A DNA stretch of 59,208 nt, taken from Chloroflexota bacterium (GTDB taxonomy: Bacteria > Chloroflexota > Anaerolineae > UBA4142). The stretch spans positions 1 through 59,208 of the forward strand of contig JACRPR010000189.1 in the NCBI GenBank assembly GCA_016223105.1. The letters are read 5' to 3'. Shown in pieces: positions 24,954-33,647 of this stretch (position 1 is the stretch's first letter; every line of letters starts with the position of its first letter). The position numbers were made by a program, and so were the translations under genes. The notes under the pieces were generated by a model that saw only the letters and a list, made by a program, of their open reading frames with translations, did no database searches and was not told the origin of the DNA.

Positions 24954-26657
24954 TCAGCGCATCAATTCCAACTTTAACCGCATCTTGACGTCGTTATCCA
25001 CGTACAACGATCCGTGATGTTGTTCGACCGGATGAATTTCCGAATCTTCTATCACCGTGCTCGCGTCGGGAATCGTGTCGTCGCCGCCGGGCGCGGTGAC
25101 AAATTTGACATCGTTCCATTTGCCATCTGTGTCGCGTTGGATGTTGATGCGCGTCGTCGTGCTGAGACCGTACCCGAAAATCGAAACCGTGGGGATGCTC
25201 GAACGCGTGCCGAGTTCTTTGCGAAATTCGCGTGCGCCGCGTAACAGCGCGCGTTGCGATTCACCGACCCAGGTTTCATCTTCGAGCACATCAATCGGCG
25301 TGCCGTGTTGATCGAACACGCACGGATACGTTGGCAAAATTTGGTACGCGGAAGGAAACGTCACCAACACTTTGCGGATTTGTTCGCCGAGCAAACCGAA
25401 TGGCAACAAACCTTGTCCGAAAAGCAACCCCGGTAAAATTTGCGGCACGCCGTAATGCGGTCCGCCGACGAGCAATAAACGTTCGACCTGGTTTTTGCCG
25501 CCGCCGTGTTCGACGAAATAACGCGAGACGAGACAACCGAGACTGTGCGCGATCAAAATGTACGGCGGTTTGATTTTCCAATTTTCAATCGCCGCGCCGA
25601 GTTGCCGCGCCGAGACGCGCACATCTTGCCGCCAATCATACGCAAATTCAAACAGATTTTTGCCGCGCGCATAGTCCAACGCCTCTTCGAGAAAATCGCC
25701 GAGCCGTCCGTACTGTTCGAGTTTGACCAGGTTCGGCACGATCACAACTTCGTGTACCAGGTCGCGCGGCTCGAAGGTGTTGGGTTCCGCATACGCGAGC
25801 GCGTCGGGATCGGTAAAGAAAATGCGCGCGTTGGGCCAAAACCGTTCAGTGCCGCGCCACAATTCCGAGCCCATCAAACCGGGAACGATTACGACCGGTC
25901 GCCGCGCGCGGTGCCCCGGCGTTTCGATAAACGTCATGTGATCCGCGAGCGTGAGTTCTTGCGCTTGAAAGCCGCGCTTGAACACGATCCGCGCGTCGCC
26001 GACGCGAAGCGTGTCGCCGTCGCGCAGGGTGTGTTCGGTCACGCGCATCGCGCCGATGAATGTGCCGTTCGTGCTTCCCTGGTCGCGCAAAACAAAATCG
26101 TCGCCGCGCCGTTCGATGCGCGCGTGCTGGCGCGATGCTTTGCGATCATCGAGCGCGACATCGTTCGTCTCGCCGCGCCCAATCGTGAGTGCGTCTTGCG
26201 TGAACGGCACTTGCCAGGTACGCGTCGCGGTTTTGATCGCGAGACGCGGCGCGTGCGTGTTCGATATCGTCATCGCCAGAGTCGCGTGCGCCAGCGTCGC
26301 TTCAAGTTCGGCTTGCGAATTGATCGGTGTGATTTTTGGTGCGATCATTTCCGGCGCGCCGCTTTCAAAGCGCAATGTGCTATCGCCAATCGCGATCAGA
26401 TCGCCCGCGTTCAACGTCGCGCGTTCGATGCGTTCGTCGTTGACGCGCGTGCCGTTGCCGGAACCGAGATCGATCAGCGCGCACCCGCTCGCGCTACATT
26501 CGATCCGCGCGTGATTACGTGACGCTTTTTGATCGCGCAGAACAATATCGTTGACCGACGCGCGTCCCAGGGTTACATCGGTGTCCGCGTCGGAAAGTGT
26601 AAATTCTTTTTCTTGCCCGGTGGGTGTGGTGAGGACGAGTTTGCCAAAGGTTTGCAT
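24954..26657 (-). CDS. FHA-FHA-LCAT-like lipase/acyltransferase fusion
   Basis: 567 aa. Two FHA domains: residues about 1-95 (VTLGRASVNDIVLRDQKASR, DLGSGNGTRVN) and about 110-215 (LTIGRGETNDVALDDRKASR, DQGSTNGTFIG). The rest is an alpha/beta hydrolase of the lecithin:cholesterol acyltransferase type: PVVIVPGLMGSELWRGTERF, nucleophile Ser in LIAHSLGCLVSRYFVEHGG, later GGDDTIPDAS (Asp) and VEQHHGSLYVD (His). FHA domains bind phosphothreonine, so activity or position may be set by the kinase whose gene follows 60 bases downstream. No signal peptide. Start ATG at 26657 follows AAAGGAGG. The lipid substrate is unknown. Confidence 0.88.
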   Translation of the reverse strand: MQTFGKLVLTTPTGQEKEFTLSDADTDVTLGRASVNDIVLRDQKASRNHARIECSASGCALIDLGSGNGTRVNDERIERATLNAGDLIAIGDSTLRFESGAPEMIAPKITPINSQAELEATLAHATLAMTISNTHAPRLAIKTATRTWQVPFTQDALTIGRGETNDVALDDRKASRQHARIERRGDDFVLRDQGSTNGTFIGAMRVTEHTLRDGDTLRVGDARIVFKRGFQAQELTLADHMTFIETPGHRARRPVVIVPGLMGSELWRGTERFWPNARIFFTDPDALAYAEPNTFEPRDLVHEVVIVPNLVKLEQYGRLGDFLEEALDYARGKNLFEFAYDWRQDVRVSARQLGAAIENWKIKPPYILIAHSLGCLVSRYFVEHGGGKNQVERLLLVGGPHYGVPQILPGLLFGQGLLPFGLLGEQIRKVLVTFPSAYQILPTYPCVFDQHGTPIDVLEDETWVGESQRALLRGAREFRKELGTRSSIPTVSIFGYGLSTTTRINIQRDTDGKWNDVKFVTAPGGDDTIPDASTVIEDSEIHPVEQHHGSLYVDNDVKMRLKLELMR

Positions 26658-26766
26658 TACGCCTCCTTTCATAGTCGTCAGTCGTCAGTCATCAGTCAAC
26701 TATTCACTGTTCACTGCGGACTGTTATTTCCCCGCGATATTCGCATCTTCGATCAACCCAGTAGCA

Positions 26767-28896
26767 TTACTTTTTTGGCAATGCGTCCGGTAAACCGCGA
26801 ATCAACTCCGCGCCCGCCGGCACGGTGATCGAAGAAAATTTTAGATCATCGCCGAACGGTTCCGCGCGTCCGCCCAGGATCGCGGCAAAGAAATGTTCGA
26901 CGACCGCGTAATACGCGCGACTGTTCGTCGCGTTTTGAAAACCGTGTCCTTCGTTCGGATAAAGCAAGTACGTCACCGGAATTTTTTTGCTTTGCATTGC
27001 GCGGACGATCTGATCCGCCTCGACTTGCTTGACGCGCGGATCGTTGCCGCCTTGTTGAATCAACAACGGTTTCTTGATTTGATCCACGAACGAGAGCGGC
27101 GAGCGGCTTAACAAAAACGCGCGTCCGTCTTCGGTCGTGTGATCGCCGACGCGTTTTTTACGCACGTCCGCGCTCGTTGACCAGTACGGCGGCGGATTTT
27201 GCATCAGCGTAACGAGACTCGACGGACCGACACTATCCGCGCCGCACGCAAAAATATCCGGCGTAAACGTGAGACCGACGAGCGTCGCATAGCCGCCGTA
27301 ACTGCCGCCAGTGATACACACTTTTTTCGGGTCCGCGATTTTTTCTTGCACCGCCCACTCAACGCTGTCAATCAAATCCTCGTGCATTTTGTTCGCCCAT
27401 TCGAGATTGCCGGCGTTGAGAAAATTTTTGCCGAATCCATCCGAGCCGCGAAAGTTGACGCTGAGCACCGCGTACCCGCGATTCGCGAACAATTGATGCA
27501 AAACGTTATAGCCCCACGCGTCGCGCGACCAGGGTCCGCCGTGCACGAGCAAGATCATCGGCAGAGGTTTCGCCGGGCGCGGCGCATCGTCCGGGTTCGA
27601 TTCAATCGGTAGGGTGAGATAACTGACCAGGTCGAGACCATCGCGCGATTTGATCACCACGGGAAACATTTTTGCCAGCGACAAATTTTCGAGCGCGGCG
27701 CGATTCGAAAATAGAAACGTCGCTTTTTTCGCGGTGCGATCATAAAGGTAATAACGCGTTGGCGCGCTGTCGGACGAGTACGCGACGACCCAGCGTTTGT
27801 CGTCGAGCGTGCGACTCACCACATCCATCTCGCCGGGCGCGACCGATTCGAGGTACGTCAAATCCGGTTGAAGCGTGTTGTCGAGGACGAACCATTTTTT
27901 TTTTTTTTTTTTTAACGCGACGGCTTGAATTTCGCGCGTCGTCGGGTGCGAAATAAATCCGCTAATGTCCGCACGCACGTCTTGCGCGATGATCGCTTGC
28001 GCGCCGGTTTGCAAATCAATGCTGGTCAACGCGCCGGTGTTGCGCCCGCGACTGTCCACGAAATACAACGCCTTGCCGTCGCGATAAATTCCCGCCGGGT
28101 ATGTCGCGCTTTCATCTTCCAAACCGATTTTCGCAAAACTTTCCCAACCCTTGTCCGTGCGTTTGAAAATTTCGCGTCCGCCATCGGACGTAACGCGAAT
28201 CGCGAAACGCACCGCGAAATCATCATCGGTTACAAAACTATCGTACCCATCGTTTTGCAAGACGAGCGATTTCGCGCCGGTCTCGATGTTCAAACGATAG
28301 AGATCAAAAAGTTTTGGATCGCGTTCGTTCGTTTGTGCGAGAATCTCTCTGGGAAATTTCGCGCTCGTGCGCGTCACGCTCGCGCGGATGCCGCGCGGCG
28401 TCAAGGTTCGCACACTGCCGGTCGTGAGGTCTGCGCTAAAGATTTGATAATTCTCGTCGCCGTCGTTGTCTTGCAAATACAAAATGTGATTGTGTGTTTG
28501 CGCCCAGTAATAAAACCGCGTGCCGCGATTCGTCGTCGTGACCGGTTTCGCATCGTTCAATTTCTCGACCGGCGCGACCCAGACATTGAGCGCGTTGTTG
28601 AACGGCGCGAGATAACTGATGCGCGTGCCGTCGCGACTGAATTGCACGGACGACTTGTCGGTGAGCGCGAACAACGCGCGACGCGGCAACAGCGCGGGCG
28701 CGGCGCGCGCGGGAATCGGCGTCGGTGTTTCAGTTGGCGCGAGCGTTGCGGTCGCGATGGGCGTCGCGCGCGTTTCCGAAATCGCGACTTGGGTTGGCGT
28801 CGGCACCGGCGTTGTGATGACCGATGCTTGGCACGCGACGAGCGCGAGGAATAAAACAATCGCGAAAATTTTCAAATACCAGGTTGTTGATTTCAC
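26767..28896 (-). CDS. Prolyl-oligopeptidase-family (S9) peptidase lipoprotein
   Basis: 709 aa. Signal peptide with lipobox LVACQAS and Thr/Pro-rich linker, an N-terminal beta-propeller of about 350 residues, then the hydrolase domain with nucleophile Ser in CITGGSYGGYATLVGL, Asp in QQGGNDPRVKQVEAD and His in PNEGHGFQNATNS. Dipeptidyl/acylaminoacyl peptidase group; anchored outside the cytoplasm. A run of 19 A on the coding strand (27895-27913) encodes six lysines in the propeller (ALKKKKKKWFVLD); slippage there would frameshift the protein. Upstream gene is a small dioxygenase-like lipoprotein 21 bases away, likely cotranscribed. Confidence 0.92.
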   Translation of the reverse strand: MKSTTWYLKIFAIVLFLALVACQASVITTPVPTPTQVAISETRATPIATATLAPTETPTPIPARAAPALLPRRALFALTDKSSVQFSRDGTRISYLAPFNNALNVWVAPVEKLNDAKPVTTTNRGTRFYYWAQTHNHILYLQDNDGDENYQIFSADLTTGSVRTLTPRGIRASVTRTSAKFPREILAQTNERDPKLFDLYRLNIETGAKSLVLQNDGYDSFVTDDDFAVRFAIRVTSDGGREIFKRTDKGWESFAKIGLEDESATYPAGIYRDGKALYFVDSRGRNTGALTSIDLQTGAQAIIAQDVRADISGFISHPTTREIQAVALKKKKKKWFVLDNTLQPDLTYLESVAPGEMDVVSRTLDDKRWVVAYSSDSAPTRYYLYDRTAKKATFLFSNRAALENLSLAKMFPVVIKSRDGLDLVSYLTLPIESNPDDAPRPAKPLPMILLVHGGPWSRDAWGYNVLHQLFANRGYAVLSVNFRGSDGFGKNFLNAGNLEWANKMHEDLIDSVEWAVQEKIADPKKVCITGGSYGGYATLVGLTFTPDIFACGADSVGPSSLVTLMQNPPPYWSTSADVRKKRVGDHTTEDGRAFLLSRSPLSFVDQIKKPLLIQQGGNDPRVKQVEADQIVRAMQSKKIPVTYLLYPNEGHGFQNATNSRAYYAVVEHFFAAILGGRAEPFGDDLKFSSITVPAGAELIRGLPDALPKK
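27895..27913. repeat. 19-base T homopolymer inside a CDS
   Basis: T19 on the plus strand, A19 in the S9 peptidase message. It is the longest homopolymer I saw in the window and is flanked by intact coding sequence in the same frame. Confidence 0.9.
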
Positions 28897-28916
28897 GTTG
28901 CAGAATTCTCCAATAC

Positions 28917-29459
28917 TTAGCGCGCGCTCGACAACACCAAATCGAATGTCGCTTGCGATTGCCCGACGACCGGGTAATGTTGCGTTACGAGTTCCGCGAA
29001 TCCCGCGACGGTTACGCGCAAATGAATGTGCGGCGGACGCCCGGAGTACGGCGGCGGAAAGTGACTTTCGAAACGATACACGCCAGCGTTGCCGGAAAAT
29101 AATGTCGCGCGACGCGCATCATCGTACACGCCTTGCGCGTTCGCCATCCACACTTCGATTTTCGCGTTCGCAATCGGCGCGCAAGTGTTCGCGGCGCGCA
29201 CGACGCCGCTCAACACATACCCCGTGCCGACTTGAGATCGTTGCGGCGCGCCCGGTGTGAAAAAAGGTCCGAGTTGATCCGGATTCGTCGGCGCGCACGC
29301 TACGCGCGCGGGTGGAGTGTTGGTCGCGATTGGCGCGCTCGTTGGTTGAAGCGCGATTGGATTGGTTGGCGCGGCAATCGGCGCGCGCGTTGGCGTTGCC
29401 GGATTCGCGCACGCCGCAAGCAGGATCACCGCGACGCACATCACGAAGCGAACAAACAT
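28917..29459 (-). CDS. Intradiol ring-cleavage dioxygenase-like lipoprotein
   Basis: 180 aa. Signal MFVRFVMCVAVILLAAC, lipobox LAAC, Thr/Pro linker, then the dioxygenase C-domain fold: GPFFTPGAPQRSQVGTGYVL, SGVVRAANTCAPIANAKIEV and FESHFPPPYSGRPPHIHLRV. The YxGRPPHIH motif carries one Tyr and two His iron ligands; the ring-cleaving enzymes use two Tyr and two His. Extracellular members of this family are common in Chloroflexota and their substrate is not known. Start ATG at 29459 follows AGGAAA; a longer start at 29504 lacks a ribosome site and spoils the signal peptide. Confidence 0.82.
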   Translation of the reverse strand: MFVRFVMCVAVILLAACANPATPTRAPIAAPTNPIALQPTSAPIATNTPPARVACAPTNPDQLGPFFTPGAPQRSQVGTGYVLSGVVRAANTCAPIANAKIEVWMANAQGVYDDARRATLFSGNAGVYRFESHFPPPYSGRPPHIHLRVTVAGFAELVTQHYPVVGQSQATFDLVLSSAR

Positions 29460-29473
29460 TTTATTTCCTGATT

Positions 29474-29779
29474 CTAGGAACGCGCCGCGCGCTGTTCCAA
29501 CCACTGTTTGAGCGAACGTTGGCTCTCGCCGGACGGTTTGCCCAGGATCAAATTCTCGACGCTGATGTCTTCATCCAGGTCGCGCCAATGGATCCCTTCA
29601 CCATCGCCGATCCGTCGCCAATGATTGCGTTCTTCCGGCGTGCCATTGAACAAACGCGGATACCACGCCAGCGGCGCGGAAATGGTGCGCCCAGCGGAGA
29701 GATCAACGATGATTGTATCATCGGTCACGACAATGTGTTGCGCGACCAGGGATGAGATATCAATGACTAAAGAACTCAT
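29474..29779 (-). CDS. DUF2442-domain protein
   Basis: 101 aa. The pattern VTDDTIIVDLSAGRTISAPL, AWYPRLFNGTPEERNHWRRI, GDGEGIHWRDLDEDISVENL is the DUF2442 signature, and the tail (GKPSGESQRSLKQWLEQRAA) is typical of the variant found beside toxin-antitoxin-like genes. No partner toxin gene is adjacent here. Role unknown. An upstream ATG at 29791 would add four residues; neither has a clear ribosome site. Confidence 0.8.
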   Translation of the reverse strand: MSSLVIDISSLVAQHIVVTDDTIIVDLSAGRTISAPLAWYPRLFNGTPEERNHWRRIGDGEGIHWRDLDEDISVENLILGKPSGESQRSLKQWLEQRAARS

Positions 29780-29801
29780 TTTACGCATCACGCATCAGGT
29801 T

Positions 29802-30731
29802 TTACGCTTTACGTTGCGCGCGTTCATCTTCCGGCTTCAACGCGACGAAAATCGTTTGATGCACCGGCGTCGCGATCTGTTTCGCCGCGCCGAGTCGCAC
29901 GACCGCGCCGGAGAGCGCGTCAATTTCGAGCCGATTATTTTTGAGCAAATCCTTGTGCATCGAAGAGGTCATTCCTGGCTGAATGTTCATCGAAAATTTC
30001 AAACGTTGCTCGACCAGGTCGGGCGCGAGTTGCACGCCATACGCGGACGCGACATCGAACACTTCTTGCATCGCCGCGCGCAAAAGCGTTTGCGCGTCCG
30101 GGATTTTGAACAAGATCGATCCTTCGGTGCGCGCGAGCGTCGTGATGCCGGAAAACGACGCGAGGAAAAGTAATTTCGCCCACAGCGGTGCGGGCATTTG
30201 ATCCGACGCACTCGCGTCCACGCCGCCTTGCGTTAATTGATCCACGAGCCACTCGACGCGCGGTGTGATCGCGCGATTCATTTCGCCGACGACGACGGTA
30301 CGAAAACTGCTCGTCTGCGCGATCACACCCGGCGCGGTGATCGTGGACTCGACCTGGATCGGCGCGGGCAAAATGTGTTGCGCGCCGATGACGCGCGCGA
30401 GAATGTCGGGACTGTCCACGCCGTTCTGAAATGTAACGACGGTTGTGTTTGCGCCGATCATTGGACGAAGCGCGTGCGCGGCATTTTCCGTGTCGAATGT
30501 TTTCACCGCGAACAAAACCCAATCCACGCTTCCCACTTCACCGGGATTGTCGGTCGCGCGCGCGGGGCGTACCGAAAAATCGCCTTTGATTGTTGAGACT
30601 GTCAACCCATTCGCGCGAATCGCATCGAGATGCGCGCCGCGCGCGATGAACGTTACGTCGTTTCCGTTTTTCGCGAGAAGCGATCCCAGGAATCCGCCGA
30701 CGCCGCCGGTTGCCATGACTGCGACTTTCAT
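29802..30731 (-). CDS. panE: 2-dehydropantoate 2-reductase (PanE/ApbA-like)
   Basis: 309 aa. Nucleotide-binding start MKVAVMATGGVGGFLGSLLA, VLFAVKTFDTENAAHALRPM, FQNGVDSPDILARVIGAQHI, catalytic Lys region PLWAKLLFLASFSGITTLAR and C-terminal MHKDLLKNNRLEIDALSGAV. Reduces ketopantoate with NADPH in pantothenate/CoA synthesis; related enzymes act on other 2-keto acids, so the symbol is by family. The first motif Gly is Met (ATGGVGG), a mild deviation. Start at 30731 follows AGAGG. Downstream of citrate synthase; the gap holds an inverted repeat of GGGAGAG / CTCTCCC type. Confidence 0.87.
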   Translation of the reverse strand: MKVAVMATGGVGGFLGSLLAKNGNDVTFIARGAHLDAIRANGLTVSTIKGDFSVRPARATDNPGEVGSVDWVLFAVKTFDTENAAHALRPMIGANTTVVTFQNGVDSPDILARVIGAQHILPAPIQVESTITAPGVIAQTSSFRTVVVGEMNRAITPRVEWLVDQLTQGGVDASASDQMPAPLWAKLLFLASFSGITTLARTEGSILFKIPDAQTLLRAAMQEVFDVASAYGVQLAPDLVEQRLKFSMNIQPGMTSSMHKDLLKNNRLEIDALSGAVVRLGAAKQIATPVHQTIFVALKPEDERAQRKA

Positions 30732-30824
30732 TTGTGAACCTCTGATTGATATTTTGATGGGGCGAGTGTGAGCGCGGGAGAGGGGGAGAGATTCTCCCAT
30801 TCTCCCACTCTCCCGCTCACCCAC

Positions 30825-31931
30825 TCATTGGTTATCGAGCGAAATAACCGAACTCGGCGCGCGTCCGACATACTCCGCATCAGGACGAATGATCCGATTG
30901 TCCGCGACTTGTTCGAGAACGTGCGCCGTCCAGCCCGCCATTCGACTGACCGCAAATGTAGCAGTAAATAAATCTCTTGGCAAGCCCACCGCGTTTAGCA
31001 CTGCCGCCGAATAAAATTCGACGTTCGTGTACAAGCGTTCGCCCGGTTTTTGCGCGCGCAAAATTCGCAACCCGGTTTCCTCGACCATTTGCGCGCGCGC
31101 GAAAAATTCCGGCGCGCACGTTGCACACGCGAGCTCGCGCAAAATTTCCGCGCGCGGATCCGCGGTCTTGTACATCCGATGCCCAAAGCCCATCAAACGT
31201 TCTTTGCGCGCGAGCGCGGCGCGAATCCAGGTTTCCGCATTTGCCGGCGCGCCAATCGCGTCAAGCATATCGAGCACGCGCGACGGCGCGCCGCCATGCA
31301 GTGGTCCTTTGAGCGCGCCGATTGCCGCGACGATGCTCGAATGTAAATCGGATAGCGTGGACGCGACGACGCGCGCCGCGAACGTAGACGCGTTGAGTCC
31401 GTGATCCGCGAGCAAAACGAGATAGGTGTTGAGCGCGCGATTTTGTGTGGAGGTTGGCGCGGTGCCGCTCAACAGATAAAGATAATTCGCGGCGTGATCG
31501 AGATCAGCGCGCGGCGCGAGCGGTTCACGTCCGCGGCGCATCCGATCAAACGCGGCGACGATCAGCGGCACTTGGGCGGTGAGCGCGATCGCTTGCGCGA
31601 GATTGGGGCGCGCGAGTTGCGATCCCGCGCCGAGCGCGGAAACGCCGGTGCGAAGCGCGTCCATCGGCGCGGTGTCGCGCGGCAGATCGCGCAGAACGCG
31701 CAACACGACATCGGGCAACCCGCGCGCGTCCGCGAGCTGTTGCTTGAGCGCGGTGAGTTGCGCGCGCGTCGGCAGTTCATTGTGCCAGAGCAAGTACGCC
31801 GCGTCTTCAAACGTCGCGAACCGCGCGAGCTCGCGGATATCATAGCCGCAAAAAATTAGCGTCCCGTTGTCGCCGTCCACGCGGCTGAGTTTTGTTTGCG
31901 CGACGACGATGTCTTCCAGCCCTTTATTCAT
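30825..31931 (-). CDS. Citrate/2-methylcitrate synthase
   Basis: 368 aa, short bacterial type II length. Signatures: LSRVDGDNGTLIFCGYDIRE at the N-terminus, catalytic His in ALKGPLHGGAPSRVLDML, second His in LMGFGHRMYKTADPRA, and the C-terminal TATFAVSRMAGWTAHVLEQV with ADNRIIRPDAEYVG. Condenses acetyl-CoA (or propionyl-CoA) with oxaloacetate in the cytoplasm; which of the two cannot be decided here. Its ATG overlaps the stop of the upstream gene by 8 bases. Confidence 0.93.
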   Translation of the reverse strand: MNKGLEDIVVAQTKLSRVDGDNGTLIFCGYDIRELARFATFEDAAYLLWHNELPTRAQLTALKQQLADARGLPDVVLRVLRDLPRDTAPMDALRTGVSALGAGSQLARPNLAQAIALTAQVPLIVAAFDRMRRGREPLAPRADLDHAANYLYLLSGTAPTSTQNRALNTYLVLLADHGLNASTFAARVVASTLSDLHSSIVAAIGALKGPLHGGAPSRVLDMLDAIGAPANAETWIRAALARKERLMGFGHRMYKTADPRAEILRELACATCAPEFFARAQMVEETGLRILRAQKPGERLYTNVEFYSAAVLNAVGLPRDLFTATFAVSRMAGWTAHVLEQVADNRIIRPDAEYVGRAPSSVISLDNQ

Positions 31932-32496
31932 CTTTGTCTCGAATCCAATTCCCCACGCGATAGATCACGCCGTAAATCGTCAGGATGCCCACAACGATCG
32001 GCAGTACCGCGCATCCCGCGATTTGCTGAGGCATTGGAATCGCGCGCACCACCGGCGTTTGCCGCGCGCCCAGCGCGCGCCAATCCGAGTTTTCGATGCT
32101 CGCCGAAAATGCGCGCGGTTGATGACGCGGGCTGTCCACCCCGCGAATTGCGCCGGCTTGAAACGCCTCGATCTGAATCACGGAAAATTTATCGGCGCGC
32201 GTCGCTTCGCGCATCTCTTGCAAATCGAAAATGGTCAACACTTGCCAGGAAAAATGATCCGCGCCAAACGCGTCGTGCGTCTGCGCCCATTCGGGAATCG
32301 CCACATAGCGCGCGTCCTCCGACCACACCGGCGGTCCACCGAATCGCCGCGCGGCGAAATCAATTTCGCTTGGTTCGATTCGCAAAGCGCCGATGAGCGG
32401 TCCGCCCCAGCCGCTGATTTCGCGCAGATTAGAATAGCGCAACGTGACGCGCTGATCGGGCGCCCTGAACGATTCGGGAAAATCCCACGCGTCCAT
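31924..32496 (-). CDS. Hypothetical protein with C-terminal membrane helix
   Basis: 190 aa, not recognised. The first 150 residues are soluble-looking (SNLREISGWGGPLIGALRIE, VWSEDARYVAIPEWAQTHDA) and recall a repeat blade of a propeller; a single hydrophobic segment (IAGCAVLPIVVGILTIYGVI) near the end suggests a tail anchor with the body in the cytoplasm or outside. It starts 2 bases after the NagZ stop and overlaps citrate synthase by 8 bases, so it belongs to that transcript. Confidence 0.7.
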   Translation of the reverse strand: MDAWDFPESFRAPDQRVTLRYSNLREISGWGGPLIGALRIEPSEIDFAARRFGGPPVWSEDARYVAIPEWAQTHDAFGADHFSWQVLTIFDLQEMREATRADKFSVIQIEAFQAGAIRGVDSPRHQPRAFSASIENSDWRALGARQTPVVRAIPMPQQIAGCAVLPIVVGILTIYGVIYRVGNWIRDKDE

Positions 32497-32498
32497 CG

Positions 32499-33647
32499 CT
32501 AACCCAACCGCGCTTTCAACCGCATCACGCGCGCGTACGCTTGCTCGATGCGCGCGACCGGAATTTTTCCGTCGCGCACGAGTTGTTTGATCGCGACGAA
32601 CGCGCGCGTCGCAATATTTTCGTCGAACGTCGCGCTGTTGTTCGCGAGCGCGAGAATGTCCGCGCCCGCGTTGATCGCGAGTTCGAGCGCGTGATCGAAT
32701 CCGTAATGTTGCGCGATTGCGCCCATCCCCATATCGTCGGTGATGATCACGCCGTCGAATTTCAACTCGGCGCGCAAAATGCCGGTGAGGATGTTTTGCG
32801 AAAGTGTCGCGGGCAATTGCGAATCGAGATTCGCGTTAAAGACGTGCGCGGTCATAATCGTATCGCACTGCCCTGCGGCAATAATTTTGCGATACGGTTC
32901 GAGTTCGCCGCGCGACCAGGTTTGCGTTACATCCACAAAGCCCAAATGCGAATCGTCTTTCGAACTGCCGTGTCCGGGAAAATGTTTGAGTGTCGTCAGC
33001 ACATTACGCGCGTGATGCGCGCGCATTATTTCAAGCGCGTGATTCGTTACGCTGTTCGCGTCGTCGGAAAAACTCCGCTCGATTTTTCCGATCACCGGAT
33101 TGTTCGGATTCGTGTTGAGGTCAACAACCGGCGCGAGATTCAAATTGATGCCCGCGCTCGCGAGCGTTTGCGCGGTTGTGTCCGCGACCTGGCGCGTGTA
33201 CGCCAAATCGTTTTTCGCGCCGAGTGTTTGTTGCGAAACGGTGGGCGGAAAACCGTACCGCTCGGTCAGCCGCGCGACCTTGCCGCCTTCCTGATCAATC
33301 GCGATCAACAATTTCGTCGGCGCGATGTTTTGCAACGCGGCGCATAACGCTTTCACTTGTTCCGGCGATTGCACATTGCGTTCGCGTTTCTGCGTCGCGA
33401 GATCGTAATCGAACAGCACAACACTGCCGATGTGCCGCTCGCGCAAATCGCGCGCAATCGCGCTATCGGTGTTTGCGTCAAAGCCGCGAAAACCGATCAT
33501 CAATATTTGTCCGATCATCACATCGAGATTGTCGGGAGTTGCGGTCACAGTGATTCCTTTCGTTGGCGCGGGGGGTGGGATTTGCGGCATCGGCGCGCAA
33601 CCGGCGAGCAATGCCGCGCCGAGCGCGAGAAATTCGCGGCGGGTCAT
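32499..33647 (-). CDS. nagZ: Beta-N-acetylhexosaminidase-like lipoprotein (glycoside hydrolase family 3)
   Basis: 382 aa. N-terminal RREFLALGAALLAGC with lipobox LAGC puts it outside the membrane. GH3 motifs: LIAIDQEGGKVARLTERYGF, LKHFPGHGSSKDDSHLGFVD (the His/Asp catalytic dyad of NagZ-type enzymes) and the nucleophile Asp in DGVIITDDMGMGAI. Likely removes GlcNAc from cell-wall or glycan fragments. Its ATG overlaps the stop of the ArsC-like gene (ATGA), so the two are translationally coupled. Confidence 0.9.
   Translation of the reverse strand: MTRREFLALGAALLAGCAPMPQIPPPAPTKGITVTATPDNLDVMIGQILMIGFRGFDANTDSAIARDLRERHIGSVVLFDYDLATQKRERNVQSPEQVKALCAALQNIAPTKLLIAIDQEGGKVARLTERYGFPPTVSQQTLGAKNDLAYTRQVADTTAQTLASAGINLNLAPVVDLNTNPNNPVIGKIERSFSDDANSVTNHALEIMRAHHARNVLTTLKHFPGHGSSKDDSHLGFVDVTQTWSRGELEPYRKIIAAGQCDTIMTAHVFNANLDSQLPATLSQNILTGILRAELKFDGVIITDDMGMGAIAQHYGFDHALELAINAGADILALANNSATFDENIATRAFVAIKQLVRDGKIPVARIEQAYARVMRLKARLG

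Noticed and set aside
27895-27913. T19 run as an intrinsic terminator
   Set aside because: No GC-rich stem precedes it and it lies in the middle of an intact catalytic gene in the same frame.
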